Source of the DNA: Cytophagales bacterium
GTDB taxonomy: Bacteria; Bacteroidota; Bacteroidia; Cytophagales; VRUD01
DNA: 50,922 nt
Assembly (NCBI GenBank): GCA_019456305.1
Contig: VRUD01000005.1
Span: forward strand, 34,204 to 85,125
Direction of reading: 5' to 3'
Shown here: in pieces, positions 27,309-36,075 of the stretch
Numbering within the stretch: position 1 is the stretch's first letter
Layout: every line of letters starts with the position of its first letter
Translations under genes and position numbers: made by a program
The notes under the pieces: model-generated
Database searches by the model: none
The model's input: the letters and a program-made list of their open reading frames with translations, nothing else
What the model was told of the DNA's origin: nothing

Positions 27309-28367
27309 ATGAAAAAGAAAAACAAAATTTGGATTTTCCCATTAATAATAATGGGATTAGTATTAATTCTTACCAATAGCTGTAAGAAAGATGACAAAAA
27401 AGACGACACGGTACCGGCACCGACTGGACAAGTACCTGTTTTGGCAACTTCTGCTGTAAGCAATATTACACAAACCACTGCCTCTTGTGGTGGTAATATT
27501 ACTTCCGATGGAGGAGATACAGTAACAGCAAGAGGCGTATGCTGGAGTATATTTCAAACTCCTACCATAGCCGACAGTAAAACCACCGATGGTACTGGCG
27601 CAGGCAGTTTTACAAGTGCTGTAATAGGTTTAATCGCCAATACTACTTATTACGTGCGAGCTTATGCCACAAATAGTGCAGGTGCAGGATATGGGGAACA
27701 AATTCAATTTATTACAACGGGAACAGTTACTGATATTGACGGAAATACATACCAAACCATAGGAATTGGAACTCAAATCTGGATGGCAGAGAATTTAAAA
27801 ACCACGAAATATCGTGATGGTTCAGCAATAACCAATGTTACCGATAACACAGCATGGAGTAGCCTTACAACAGGCGCTTACTGCAATTATAATAACGATA
27901 CAAATAATTCAACAATTTATGGCAGGTTATACAATTGGTATTCAGTAAACGATAGCAGAAATATAGCCCCCGCGGGCTGGCATGTGCCCACCGATGCCGA
28001 GTGGACAACACTTGAAAATTATTTAATTGCAAACGGTTATAATTACGATGGCACAACAACGGGAAATAAAATAGCAAAATCCTTAGCATCTACAACGCTG
28101 TGGTCACCCTCAACAAACACAGGAGCAATTGGCAATACCGATTATCCAACGTACAGAAATAAAACCGGTTTGACAGCCCTTCCGGGTGGCAGCCGTTACA
28201 GTAGTACGTTCCTCGGCATTGGCGACTTAGGTTACTGGTGGAGTTCTACTGAGGGCAATGCTACGAGTGGCATCGACCGGTTCATGAGCTACGCTGACGG
28301 CCGTGCGGGCAACAGGGGCATCAGCAGTAAGAAGTTGGGTTACTCTGTCCGTTGCGTGAGAGATTAA
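27309..28367 (+). CDS. Lipoprotein with FISUMP domain
   Basis: A 352-residue lipoprotein with lipobox LTNSC (Cys25) followed by KKDDKKDD. A fibronectin type III-like domain covers about 40-135 (ARGVCWS, TTYYVRAYATNSAG). A FISUMP domain (Fibrobacter succinogenes major paralogous domain type) covers about 140-352. It is recognisable by WMAENLKTTKYRDG, YGRLYNWYSV, PAGWHVPTDAEW, WWSSTE and SVRCVRD. Function of the family is unknown; outer-membrane anchoring is inferred. Confidence 0.88.
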   Translation: MKKKNKIWIFPLIIMGLVLILTNSCKKDDKKDDTVPAPTGQVPVLATSAVSNITQTTASCGGNITSDGGDTVTARGVCWSIFQTPTIADSKTTDGTGAGSFTSAVIGLIANTTYYVRAYATNSAGAGYGEQIQFITTGTVTDIDGNTYQTIGIGTQIWMAENLKTTKYRDGSAITNVTDNTAWSSLTTGAYCNYNNDTNNSTIYGRLYNWYSVNDSRNIAPAGWHVPTDAEWTTLENYLIANGYNYDGTTTGNKIAKSLASTTLWSPSTNTGAIGNTDYPTYRNKTGLTALPGGSRYSSTFLGIGDLGYWWSSTEGNATSGIDRFMSYADGRAGNRGISSKKLGYSVRCVRD

Positions 28368-28473
28368 TTTATTTGATAATTACCAGCTTGCGGGTCGATT
28401 TTTTTTTGAAATGGCGCTATACAATGAATTACCTGTTTACCCCGTAGGATATTTTGCTTTTAAAGCTATAAAG

Positions 28474-28659
28474 TTAAAATTGGCTGTTATCCAACGGGGT
28501 GAACCAGGCGAGGTTGTTGAGCAGCTTGATCTTTGTTGTATCTGTTTTGGCGTTTTCAAGGGTATGGAGGAGGGAATCAGCTTTTGGGGTTTGGGATAGG
28601 GCTGCGAAAGACAAAAGCCAAAGAGCAAAAATCAAAGGGTAAAAGTAGAGGTTTTTCAT
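28474..28659 (-). pseudogene. 5' fragment of a TPR-type exported protein
   Basis: MKNLYFYPLIFALWLLSFAA is a good signal peptide, followed by SQTPKADSLLHTLENAKTDT and LLNNLAWFTP. The ADSLLxxLENAKTDTTKIxLLNxLAW opening is typical of TPR regulators in Bacteroidota and is like the start of the gene at 24397. The frame ends after about 61 codons with no TPR units, so this is a truncated relic. The rest of the 28368-28732 gap holds no other gene. Confidence 0.55.
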
Positions 28660-28674
28660 AATTGAGTGCGTTTA

Positions 28675-28728
28675 CCTCACCCCCCAACCCCCTCTCCACG
28701 CCAGTGGAGAGGGGGTTGGGGGGTGAGG
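28675..28728. repeat. Perfect 25-bp-stem palindrome downstream of the DUF559 gene
   Basis: The 25-nt left arm starts CCTCACCCCCCAACC, the loop is GCCA, and the right arm is its exact complement. The inner part CTCTCCAC / GTGGAGAG recurs at 29217-29242 with loop GTCA, on the other side of the DUF559 gene. Confidence 0.9.
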
Positions 28729-28732
28729 GGGG

Positions 28733-29167
28733 TTAGAGGGAAAGAGTCTTTTTTTGTTCTTCTGCTGTTTTGCTAATTATAGAGAGAACATTATTTATAT
28801 TTTTTTCTACTTGTGTATTTGTAAAACGCAGTACGCTGTATCCCATGTTTTCCAGATCCTCCTGTCGTGCAACATCATAATCTTTTTCATCAGGAATAGT
28901 ATGGATTGAACCATCTAGTTCCACTATAAGGACTACTTCTGCACAATAAAAATCAACTATATATGAAGCTATAGGATGTTGTCTTCTAAACTTAAGGTTG
29001 TTTAGTTTCCTGTTACGTAATACTTGCCATAGGATCTTTTCTGCCTCTGTAGCTTGTTTACGAAGCTGGCGTGCTTTTTCCACCTCGTTTCCTTTTATTC
29101 CACCTTTACGAGTTAGGTAAAGAGGTGAATCAGATGAGTTAAATTTTTTAGAAATACTCATATTCAT
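28733..29167 (-). CDS. DUF559 endonuclease-like protein
   Basis: A 144-residue protein from the ATG at 29167. Longer in-frame starts reach 29260, but the added residues (PQPLSTDVERGEK) are translated palindrome DNA. DUF559 proteins have a Vsr-like/restriction-endonuclease-like fold. Visible features are LRKQATEAEKILWQVLRNRK, then FRRQHPIASYIVDFYC and the acidic LIVELDGSIHTIP followed by MGYSVLRFTN. Cleavage activity and target are not established. It is flanked by related palindromes at 28675-28728 and 29217-29242. Confidence 0.85.
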   Translation of the reverse strand: MNMSISKKFNSSDSPLYLTRKGGIKGNEVEKARQLRKQATEAEKILWQVLRNRKLNNLKFRRQHPIASYIVDFYCAEVVLIVELDGSIHTIPDEKDYDVARQEDLENMGYSVLRFTNTQVEKNINNVLSIISKTAEEQKKTLSL

Positions 29168-29216
29168 TTTTAATAGTTTATCTCTCTCCACCTTTTCTCC
29201 CCTCTCCATTTTTTCT

Positions 29217-29242
29217 CCCCTCTCCACGTCAGTGGAGAGGGG
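29217..29242. repeat. Palindrome upstream of the DUF559 gene
   Basis: CCCCTCTCCAC, loop GTCA, GTGGAGAGGGG. It is the same family as 28675-28728. Three degenerate tandem copies of CTCCCCTCTCCA lead into it from 29170. Confidence 0.8.
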
Positions 29243-29271
29243 CTGGGGGTGAGGCGACACCTTACAAAATT

Positions 29272-29368
29272 TGATAATTTAATAATGTGAAGGTTATTTT
29301 CAAAATTGATCCCCAATACTCGGGATAAGAAATCTCACGTCTCAAATCTGGTATTCTCTGTTATCTAA
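29272..29368. repeat. About 95-bp direct repeat, left copy
   Basis: Aligns base for base with 30875-30969 apart from scattered changes and small gaps. Shared stretches include GTGAAGGTTATTTT / TTGAAGGTTATTTT, AAAATTGATCCC, ACGTCTCAAATCT and GTTATCTAA. Each copy holds a decayed version of the palindrome ATCCCGAATATTCGGGAT. The two copies flank the DUF4143 ATPase gene. Confidence 0.8.
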
Positions 29369-29452
29369 TAATGAGTCTCTTCGTTCTTTTTCCATCTGTG
29401 TAATCTTTTTAAATCTGTGCCTGTGCCTTCATGCAATAGAACCTATCCTTTT

Positions 29453-30775
29453 TTATATATATTGCAGGTTATTTCTAATGAAATCCTTCAATCCGCAAAT
29501 AGCATAAAGAGGTATATTGACTAACCAGTCCTCTTTTCTATAGTCCGACATAGATGTTCTGATTGCCAGGGTTGGTTTGAATTTCTCAACAAAAAACTTC
29601 AAACTTTTTGCCTGTAAATTTTCTTCTGCTTTTACCTCAACAGGAATCAACTTGTCCTGATATTGTAATAAAAAATCTATTTCAGCAGTTGATTTTTCAG
29701 ATGACCAGTAAAACGGGTTCAATCCTGATGCTGAAATAAGTTGTTGTAATATAAACTGCTCACTTATCACTCCTTTAAATTCTTCAAAAATACCGATGCT
29801 TTTTAGTAAAATTTTTACATCTATATCACATATTGCACCTAACAATCCAATATCGGCAAAAAACAGTTTGAATGTTTTTAAGTCCTCATAAGCTTTTAGC
29901 GGAATTGCCGGCTTTGACACTTTGTGTACCTTGTGGACTAATCCGCAATCAACAAGCCACGATAAAGCATGCTCATATTCCTTAGCCCTTGCTCCTTGCC
30001 GTATTAAGCCATATATAAACTTTCTGTTTTCTTTTGCCATTTGAGCGGGTATAGAATTCCATAGCATCCTGATCCGGGGAACAATTTCATGGGGTGCATG
30101 TTTTGAAAAATCCTGTTCATAAGAAGCTAATATTCGTTTTTGAATCGCCCTTACTTCATCAAAATCATTATTCAATGTGAATTGATAAACCGGTTCGGGC
30201 ATTCCTCCTATAAAATAGTATTGACGGAGTTGTTCTATATACTTTTGTTTAAATTGCCTGATAAGTTTCCAGTCCTTTTCGTGCAACAGACCCAGTAAGT
30301 TCTCCTGTCCTGCGGCTTCTAAATATTCTGTGAAGTTTAGTGGGTAAAGGTCTAAAAATTCAACTTTTCCAACAGGGAAGGATGTTTTTTTATGCAATGA
30401 AACTCCCAGCAAAGAACCGGCTGATAATATATGGTATTCAGGAGCATTTTCAACAAAATACTTCAGGGAAGTAATAGCTCCCTCTGCTTCTTGTATTTCA
30501 TCAAAGATAATCAGCGTATTGGCATGATTTATTTTAATTCCTGTTTGAATTTCCAGCGCTTTAAGTATTCGTTTTATATCATAATCCTGTACAAAAAGGT
30601 CTTTAAGCAATTTATTGCTCTCAAAATTAATGTATGCGCATTGTTCATATTCCCTTTCTCCAAAATCTTTCATTAACCAGGTTTTTCCTACTTGCCTGGC
30701 GCCTCTTATAATAAGGGGCTTACGTGAACCGGAAACTTTCCATTCTAATAGTCGTTTGAGAGCCGATCTTTGCAT
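29453..30775 (-). CDS. AAA_14/DUF4143 ATPase
   Basis: A 440-residue protein from the ATG at 30775. AAA-type ATPase with Walker A GARQVGKT (25-32) and Walker B TLIIFDEIQEA (D92, E93). The C-terminal DUF4143 domain carries EIDFLLQYQDKLIPVEVKAE, a PD-(D/E)xK-like D...ExK arrangement. The family is common and mobile in Bacteroidota and its physiological role is not established. The gene is bracketed by direct repeats of about 95 bp and preceded by a likely -7 element and an inverted repeat. Confidence 0.9.
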   Translation of the reverse strand: MQRSALKRLLEWKVSGSRKPLIIRGARQVGKTWLMKDFGEREYEQCAYINFESNKLLKDLFVQDYDIKRILKALEIQTGIKINHANTLIIFDEIQEAEGAITSLKYFVENAPEYHILSAGSLLGVSLHKKTSFPVGKVEFLDLYPLNFTEYLEAAGQENLLGLLHEKDWKLIRQFKQKYIEQLRQYYFIGGMPEPVYQFTLNNDFDEVRAIQKRILASYEQDFSKHAPHEIVPRIRMLWNSIPAQMAKENRKFIYGLIRQGARAKEYEHALSWLVDCGLVHKVHKVSKPAIPLKAYEDLKTFKLFFADIGLLGAICDIDVKILLKSIGIFEEFKGVISEQFILQQLISASGLNPFYWSSEKSTAEIDFLLQYQDKLIPVEVKAEENLQAKSLKFFVEKFKPTLAIRTSMSDYRKEDWLVNIPLYAICGLKDFIRNNLQYI

Positions 30776-30794
30776 ATATTGTAAGTTTTTGACG

Positions 30795-30850
30795 CAAATA
30801 TACACTTTTTCTTAGGACTTTTTGTAGTATCAATACATTTTTCCTAAGAA
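30795..30850 (-). promoter_or_regulatory. Putative promoter and operator of the DUF4143 ATPase
   Basis: Minus-strand TATATTTG (30795-30802) matches the -7 TAnnTTTG element, 20 bp before the ATG. Just upstream, TTCTTAGGA (30809-30817) and TCCTAAGAA (30842-30850) form an inverted repeat with a 24-bp spacer, a plausible regulator site. No -33 TTTG at the standard spacing. Confidence 0.4.
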
Positions 30851-30874
30851 CATTTTGTATTGTATAAAAGGTAA

Positions 30875-30969
30875 TGATTTAATAATTTGAAGGTTATTTT
30901 TAAAATTGATCCCGAATATTTGTGATGAGAAATCAGTACGTCTCAAATCTCCTATTCTATGTTATCTAA
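30875..30969. repeat. About 95-bp direct repeat, right copy
   Basis: Partner of 29272-29368. It ends 11 bp before the stop codon of the neighbouring lipoprotein gene. Confidence 0.8.
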
Positions 30970-30979
30970 GCCCCATGCG

Positions 30980-32311
30980 CTAATAATTCCTATAAAACTC
31001 CCTGATCTTAACAGTGATTTGATTATAGATTGGTTTTGTAAACCCAATAAAGAGGTCTTGTGGCGGAGGGGGGCGAAGTTTTTTATTTTTGATCAATTTT
31101 TTTTGTTTGGCATTCAGCGCCCTTTCATCTCCATTAAAATATCCCCATTCACATACCCATACGAACTCACCGGGGAATTTTTCATGGGTTAGCACTTTAT
31201 TGGTACGATAGTCTAAAATCTGAAAATCCAGCAGCCCTTTTGATATGATAGTCTTTGTAGTATGATATAAAGTGGCTTTCACCGTACCATATACTACTTC
31301 AATTTGCTGGCTATTAGATGCACCACTTTTGTTGCATGCTCCCAGAGTATCGCCATGTTTTGAATGTGCCTCCCAGGCAGAGACCGGTATAGTCAAGGTT
31401 TTAGCATTTTCCGGTTTACCCGCTGGAATATGGCAAATAGTAACTTTATCATTCCCTGTCTTTACCTGGTTGCCTTCTCTAATTCCCATGATCACATTAT
31501 CTTTACGAAGCTGGATTTCTTTTTCTTTTATCAGTGTTTGTCCGACCACAAAATCATCAAACTCGAGCTTGATGATGTGGTCAGGGTGTTCTAATCCAAG
31601 GGCTCTGGCTTCTTGCTGCGTATAAAAACGAACGAATTCACTCGCAGGCATTTGATCCAGGAATTCATTGATCTTATTGTCAAAAAATTCATTGCTGAGC
31701 TTCAAGGTCCTGGAATGCATGGGAATCGGCTCGGTCACTACTTTTAGCGTGGCGAGAGCCAATGCCTTTTTGATCTGTTCATCAACATCCCTGAAATTTG
31801 AAAAAAGCTTTTTTACGCGTAGAAGCTCGGAGTATGCCTTTTTTGCATTTTCCCTGTCGCCCTTTTCCATGAGGGCTAAGGCATGGGTATAATAATATTC
31901 TGCAGCTTTCTTTTTGGCATTGATTATCTCTTCGTCATAATTCACAAACTTGAATTGCACTTTTCTCCCCGTACTGGGAATCTCAAGAGGGGCAACTGAT
32001 TTAACCAATCCCTGGCGGTTTTTCATTCTTGAATATATACTATAAACTTCATCCCACATCTCGGGACTGCCTTCTAGCTTTAAAAAGTTTATCCTGTCGT
32101 TATCACGCTCGTTAGCTTTATTGAATGCTTTTTCAAGTACTAATATCTCTTTTTCTTTGGTAGGCTTTTTCCTAAGCTTTTTAACAGCTTTTCTTATTGC
32201 CATATCATACTGCCCTTTCTGGTAACACTTTTTTGAACTGCCACATGCTGAAATAGCAAATGCGATCAGAATAATAAAAAAGTACTTTGTAGTTGGTATT
32301 GATTTTTTCAT
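30980..32311 (-). CDS. Lipoprotein with helical repeats and CHIPAG motif
   Basis: A 443-residue lipoprotein (lipobox AISAC at about residue 23, then GSSKKC). The N-terminal half is charged and helical, TPR-like (YQKGQYDMAIRKAVKKLRKK; YYTHALALMEKGDRENAKKA). The C-terminal half is beta-rich and carries VTICHIPAGKPENAKTLTI, then AHSKHGDTLGAC. The same Cys/His-containing motif is present near the end of the giant T9SS protein and its duplicate. Function unknown. The stop lies next to a copy of the 95-bp repeat. Confidence 0.8.
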   Translation of the reverse strand: MKKSIPTTKYFFIILIAFAISACGSSKKCYQKGQYDMAIRKAVKKLRKKPTKEKEILVLEKAFNKANERDNDRINFLKLEGSPEMWDEVYSIYSRMKNRQGLVKSVAPLEIPSTGRKVQFKFVNYDEEIINAKKKAAEYYYTHALALMEKGDRENAKKAYSELLRVKKLFSNFRDVDEQIKKALALATLKVVTEPIPMHSRTLKLSNEFFDNKINEFLDQMPASEFVRFYTQQEARALGLEHPDHIIKLEFDDFVVGQTLIKEKEIQLRKDNVIMGIREGNQVKTGNDKVTICHIPAGKPENAKTLTIPVSAWEAHSKHGDTLGACNKSGASNSQQIEVVYGTVKATLYHTTKTIISKGLLDFQILDYRTNKVLTHEKFPGEFVWVCEWGYFNGDERALNAKQKKLIKNKKLRPPPPQDLFIGFTKPIYNQITVKIREFYRNY

Positions 32312-32503
32312 TTTTTATAAAATCTGTGCTACGCATCCCGACTTGTCGGGTCACACAGGTGTGTAATCTGTGTTTTCCCAAAAATAGAATTTATTTTACA
32401 ATGAATCACAAATAAATCGTTAATATTTGTATTTACTTATATTTTTGCATTTGCATAAAATGTATGTATTACTTAGTACCAAATTTTATTAAAAAAGGTA
32501 ATT

Positions 32504-33907
32504 ATGAATTTAGAATCAAAAAAATCAGTACTCGTTAAGTGGGATTTACAGTTAAAAGATGTTTCTGTAATTCACAAATTATTTGTGACTTTGTGTCTAT
32601 GTGGCAGTTTTTCAGTTCATTTTAATGCCTGGTCCCAGATTAAATTTCAAGTTACTCTCAGAGCAGACCATGTTACCACAGGGTGGGATGTAAAACAATG
32701 CAATGATAAAGGGTATATTATTATGGGAGAATCTCAAAGTTTTGGTTCTGGAAGTACCGATTTGTTTATCACTAAAACCAATGAAAGAGGGAATATATTA
32801 TGGTCTGAAAATTTTGGAGGAAAAAGTAGTGATTACGGACGTAGTGTACTGCATACAAAAGAAGGCGGGTATATCATCGCAGGATACACCTTTAGTTTTG
32901 GAGCAGGAGAATCAGATATTTATATAATTAAAATAAATGATGCTGGGGATTTATTATGGTCTAAAACCTATGGAGGTATCCATAATGATTATGCTTATGA
33001 TATTCTTGAGACTAAGGATCGGGGATTTTTGATCCTTGGTGAAACTAAAAGTTTTGGAGCTGGAAGCTTTGATGTTTTTTTGATTAAAATAGATACCAGG
33101 GGAAATTTGCAATGGTCAAAAACCTACGGTGGTAGAAGCACGGATGTTGGCCGCTCAATAATACCAACAAAGGAAGGTGGTTATATTATTGTAGGCGAAT
33201 CGAAAAGCTTTGGAGCTGGAGATTTTGATTTCTACTTAATAAAGATAGACAAGTATGGAAAACTTAAGTGGACTAAAACCTATGGTGGTACCGGAAAAGA
33301 TTACGGCCGCTCGATACAACAGACAATTACAGGTGGATATATAATCAGTGGTAGTAGTTTTAGTTTTGGCCATGGTGGAAAGGAAGAAGATGCTTACTTA
33401 ATTAAAACCGATGCTTATGGAAAAGTATCGTGGTCAAAGATCATTGGTGGTAAAAACCCCGATTATGCTCTTTCTGTTCTTGCTAAAAATGACGAATATA
33501 TTATTTCAGGATATACTGATAATTATGGTCATGGAGAAGCAGACGTGTTTTTATCAAAACTCAATAGTTCCGGGAGTATAATATGGTATAAAACTTATGG
33601 CGGCACAAATACTGATTATGGATTCTGTGTCCAAAAAACTGCTGATCAGGGATTTATAATTATAGGAGAAAGCAGTAATTATGGCGCTAAAGAAGCTGAT
33701 GTTTACCTTATTAAAACAGATCAAGATGGAAATAGTGGCGGGTGCAATGAAAAGAAAAATCATCCCAAAAAAAACTTTGAACCTGATACGATCACTAAAA
33801 GTGGAGGCGTAGAAGGAAACGCAAATCCAATATCCAAAAAAGCCGAAACCTTAGTGAACAAGTCAGCTACCAAAAAGCTAAAAACAATTCATCTTTGTGA
33901 AAAATGA
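32504..33907 (+). CDS. Exported beta-propeller repeat protein without sorting domain
   Basis: A 467-residue protein. Residues 1-45 form a long signal-peptide-like leader whose hydrophobic part (HKLFVTLCLCGSFSVH) is encoded by repeat-like DNA (TTTGTGACTTTGTGTCTATG). About seven units of some 52 residues follow (GGYIIAGYTFSFGAGESDIY, IKINDAGDLLWSKTYGG), fitting an SBBP-like propeller. The tail is lysine- and asparagine-rich with no T9SS domain, so it is probably periplasmic or an outer-membrane partner. Ligand unknown. Confidence 0.8.
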   Translation: MNLESKKSVLVKWDLQLKDVSVIHKLFVTLCLCGSFSVHFNAWSQIKFQVTLRADHVTTGWDVKQCNDKGYIIMGESQSFGSGSTDLFITKTNERGNILWSENFGGKSSDYGRSVLHTKEGGYIIAGYTFSFGAGESDIYIIKINDAGDLLWSKTYGGIHNDYAYDILETKDRGFLILGETKSFGAGSFDVFLIKIDTRGNLQWSKTYGGRSTDVGRSIIPTKEGGYIIVGESKSFGAGDFDFYLIKIDKYGKLKWTKTYGGTGKDYGRSIQQTITGGYIISGSSFSFGHGGKEEDAYLIKTDAYGKVSWSKIIGGKNPDYALSVLAKNDEYIISGYTDNYGHGEADVFLSKLNSSGSIIWYKTYGGTNTDYGFCVQKTADQGFIIIGESSNYGAKEADVYLIKTDQDGNSGGCNEKKNHPKKNFEPDTITKSGGVEGNANPISKKAETLVNKSATKKLKTIHLCEK

Positions 33908-33967
33908 CTGTTGGTTTCTTTACCACCTAATTCCAAAAATGTAAATTGTAAATCGTAAACCATAAAT

Positions 33968-34750
33968 ATGCCTAAACCATTAATCCTTATAACAAATGAC
34001 GATGGTATCAACGCTAAAGGTTTGAGAGCTTTAGTAGAAATAATGACTGATCTGGGAGACATAATCGTGGTGGCTCCTGATAAAGTTCAATCCGGGATGG
34101 GGCATGCAATCACCATTAACGATACCCTCAGATTAAATCAGGTCAATACATTTGGAAATATAAAAGCCTATGAGTGTTCAGGCACATCAGCCGATTGTAT
34201 AAAATTAGCCAAAACTATTGTGCTAAAAAATAAAGCCCCGGACCTGGTAGTGAGCGGTATAAACCACGGAAGTAATTCAGCCATTAGTATTTTGTATTCA
34301 GGCACTATGTCTGCTGCTATTGAAGCTGCTATAGAAGAAATGCCTGCCATCGGTTTTTCTCTATGCGACATGGACCATAATGCTGATTTCTCACATTGTA
34401 AAAGTTTTGTGAAAAAGATAGCCCTCCAGGTGCTAAAAACTTTTTTGCCAAAAGGCGTGGCGCTGAACGTAAATATACCTGCTAAGTCAAACCACCCTAT
34501 AAAAGGAATAAAGATCTGCAGGCAAGCCCGGGCAAAATGGAAGGAAGAATTTATTGAACGTAAAGACCCATCAGGCAAAAGCTACTTCTGGATGACAGGT
34601 GATTTTATCAATCTGGATAAAGGCGAAGATACAGATGAATTTGCATTGACCAGCAATTACGTCTCAATTGTCCCCTGTGAATTTGACCTTACGGCCCACC
34701 ATGCCATTGCTATTCTGAATGATGAATGGGAACTATCGTCCGATCACTAA
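33968..34750 (+). CDS. surE: 5'-nucleotidase SurE
   Basis: Metal-dependent nucleoside monophosphate phosphatase, cytoplasmic. It has 260 residues. Metal-binding D11 and D12 (LILITNDDGINAKG), S42 (QSGMGHAITI) and N99 (VSGINHGSN) are all present, as is the YSGTMSAAIEA segment. Three GTAAATY heptamers (33941-33961) lie just before the ATG. A nested hairpin follows the stop. Confidence 0.95.
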   Translation: MPKPLILITNDDGINAKGLRALVEIMTDLGDIIVVAPDKVQSGMGHAITINDTLRLNQVNTFGNIKAYECSGTSADCIKLAKTIVLKNKAPDLVVSGINHGSNSAISILYSGTMSAAIEAAIEEMPAIGFSLCDMDHNADFSHCKSFVKKIALQVLKTFLPKGVALNVNIPAKSNHPIKGIKICRQARAKWKEEFIERKDPSGKSYFWMTGDFINLDKGEDTDEFALTSNYVSIVPCEFDLTAHHAIAILNDEWELSSDH

Positions 34751-34755
34751 GTTTA

Positions 34756-34817
34756 CCCCGTTGAATTTTTACCCAGTGAAATTTCTTCTATTTAACTGGG
34801 TCTTTTATTCAACGGGG
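34756..34817. repeat. Nested hairpin, ACCCNGTGAAAT family
   Basis: Outer stem CCCCGTTGAAT / ATTCAACGGGG; inner stem ACCCAGT / ACTGGGT around GAAATTTCTTCTATTTA. A related element with the inner pair changed to ACCCTGT / ACAGGGC lies at 50279-50309. It could also act as the surE terminator. Confidence 0.75.
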
Positions 34818-34911
34818 GGCCGCAATTTGTATTGGAAAGTGGTCAGACGAATAGTGATGGGATGGATAAGTGGGAAAAATGACAAATGACAAACAAATAA
34901 CCAATGACATT

Positions 34912-35008
34912 CGGATTTCAAGTTTCGAGTTTCGGATTTCGAGTTTCGAGTTTCGGATTTCGAGTTTCGGATTTCGAGTTTCGAGTTTCGGATTTCGAGT
35001 TTCGAGTT
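34912..35008. repeat. TTTCGAG/TTTCGGA heptamer array before porP
   Basis: Thirteen or so heptamers, the reverse complement of the array inside the GT2 gene at 21989-22057. It is preceded by ATGACAA heptamers (34878-34910) and ends 10 bp before the ATG at 35019. Confidence 0.85.
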
Positions 35009-35018
35009 AACGATCACA

Positions 35019-36035
35019 ATGAAAAAACTTATCATCATATTGCTATCAATTGCCTACTGCCTATTGCCTACTGCCAACTGCCTTTCCCAGGATCCACAGT
35101 TTTCACAATTCTACGCTGCCCCGCTGTATTTGAACCCGGCTTTTACAGGTAAAACTATTAAAGCAAGATTTATTACTAATGCCAGGATGCAATGGTTAGG
35201 TCTTTCGAAGGCATATAATACTTATGCATTTTCACTTGACCAGAATTATGACAATTATAATAGTGGAGCAGGATTTATGTTTGTTACCGACAGGGCCGGA
35301 GGAGGGAGCTTAGTTTCAAATGAGGTGAATTTCTTGTATGCTTATACGTTAAAACTTTCTAAAAAGATCATTCTCAAACCGGGGATTCAGCTTGGATACA
35401 ATTTTCGCAAGATTAGCTTGAATGACCTTACTTTTGGCGATCAGTTAGATGAATTTGGTAATACGTATAATGGTACGTCAGAAACTTTCAGCAATACAAA
35501 TGTAAGCTATGCCGATATTTCAACTGGTGTTTTGTTATATTCTCAAAAATCATGGTTGGGCATCGCTTTGCATCACTTAAACAGGCCGGATCAATCATTT
35601 ACAGATGATGTAATAAGCAGAAACCCTGTTAAAATTTCAATACACGCAGGAACTATGATACCTGTCGAAAACGAGTCTTTTGGTGAGAAAGCGCTGAATA
35701 TTGCCCCTGCCATATTGTATAAAAAACAGGGGAAATTTGACCAGTTGGATGTGGGAGTGCATTTTCATTATGAACCACTCGTACTGGGATTCTGGTACAG
35801 GGGAAACCCATTAAAACTATATGACAATAACTATGCAAATCACGATGCTGTGGTTGTTTTGGCCGGGTATAAGCAAAATAATTTCAGCTTTGGATATAGC
35901 TATGACATCACTATTTCAAAAATAAGAACAGTTGCAATGGGTTCGCATGAAATATCCTTGATTTATGAGTTTGAATACGATATAAAAAAGATCATTAAAA
36001 GAGATAAAGGAACTTTTCCTGTGCCGGGGATTTAG
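35019..36035 (+). CDS. PorP/SprF-family T9SS-associated outer-membrane protein
   Basis: A predicted outer-membrane beta-barrel of 338 residues. After the signal peptide comes the family hallmark DPQFSQFYAAPLYLNPAFTG, then barrel strands such as WLGLSKAYNTYAFSLDQNYD and a C-terminal HEISLIYEFEYDIKK. PorP/SprF proteins assist T9SS cargo, often SprB-like adhesins, at the surface, which fits the SprB-repeat protein in this window. The hydrophobic part of the signal peptide (SIAYCLLPTANCLSQ) is encoded by TGCCTAC heptamers. Confidence 0.92.
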   Translation: MKKLIIILLSIAYCLLPTANCLSQDPQFSQFYAAPLYLNPAFTGKTIKARFITNARMQWLGLSKAYNTYAFSLDQNYDNYNSGAGFMFVTDRAGGGSLVSNEVNFLYAYTLKLSKKIILKPGIQLGYNFRKISLNDLTFGDQLDEFGNTYNGTSETFSNTNVSYADISTGVLLYSQKSWLGIALHHLNRPDQSFTDDVISRNPVKISIHAGTMIPVENESFGEKALNIAPAILYKKQGKFDQLDVGVHFHYEPLVLGFWYRGNPLKLYDNNYANHDAVVVLAGYKQNNFSFGYSYDITISKIRTVAMGSHEISLIYEFEYDIKKIIKRDKGTFPVPGI

Positions 36036-36075
36036 TAAATTCGATTTGAAAAAAGAAAGCAGCAAAAATTGAAAT

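Noticed and set aside
28411..28599. Plus-strand open frame of 62 codons
   Set aside because: It is opposite the better-supported signal-peptide fragment at 28474-28659 and has no protein-like features.
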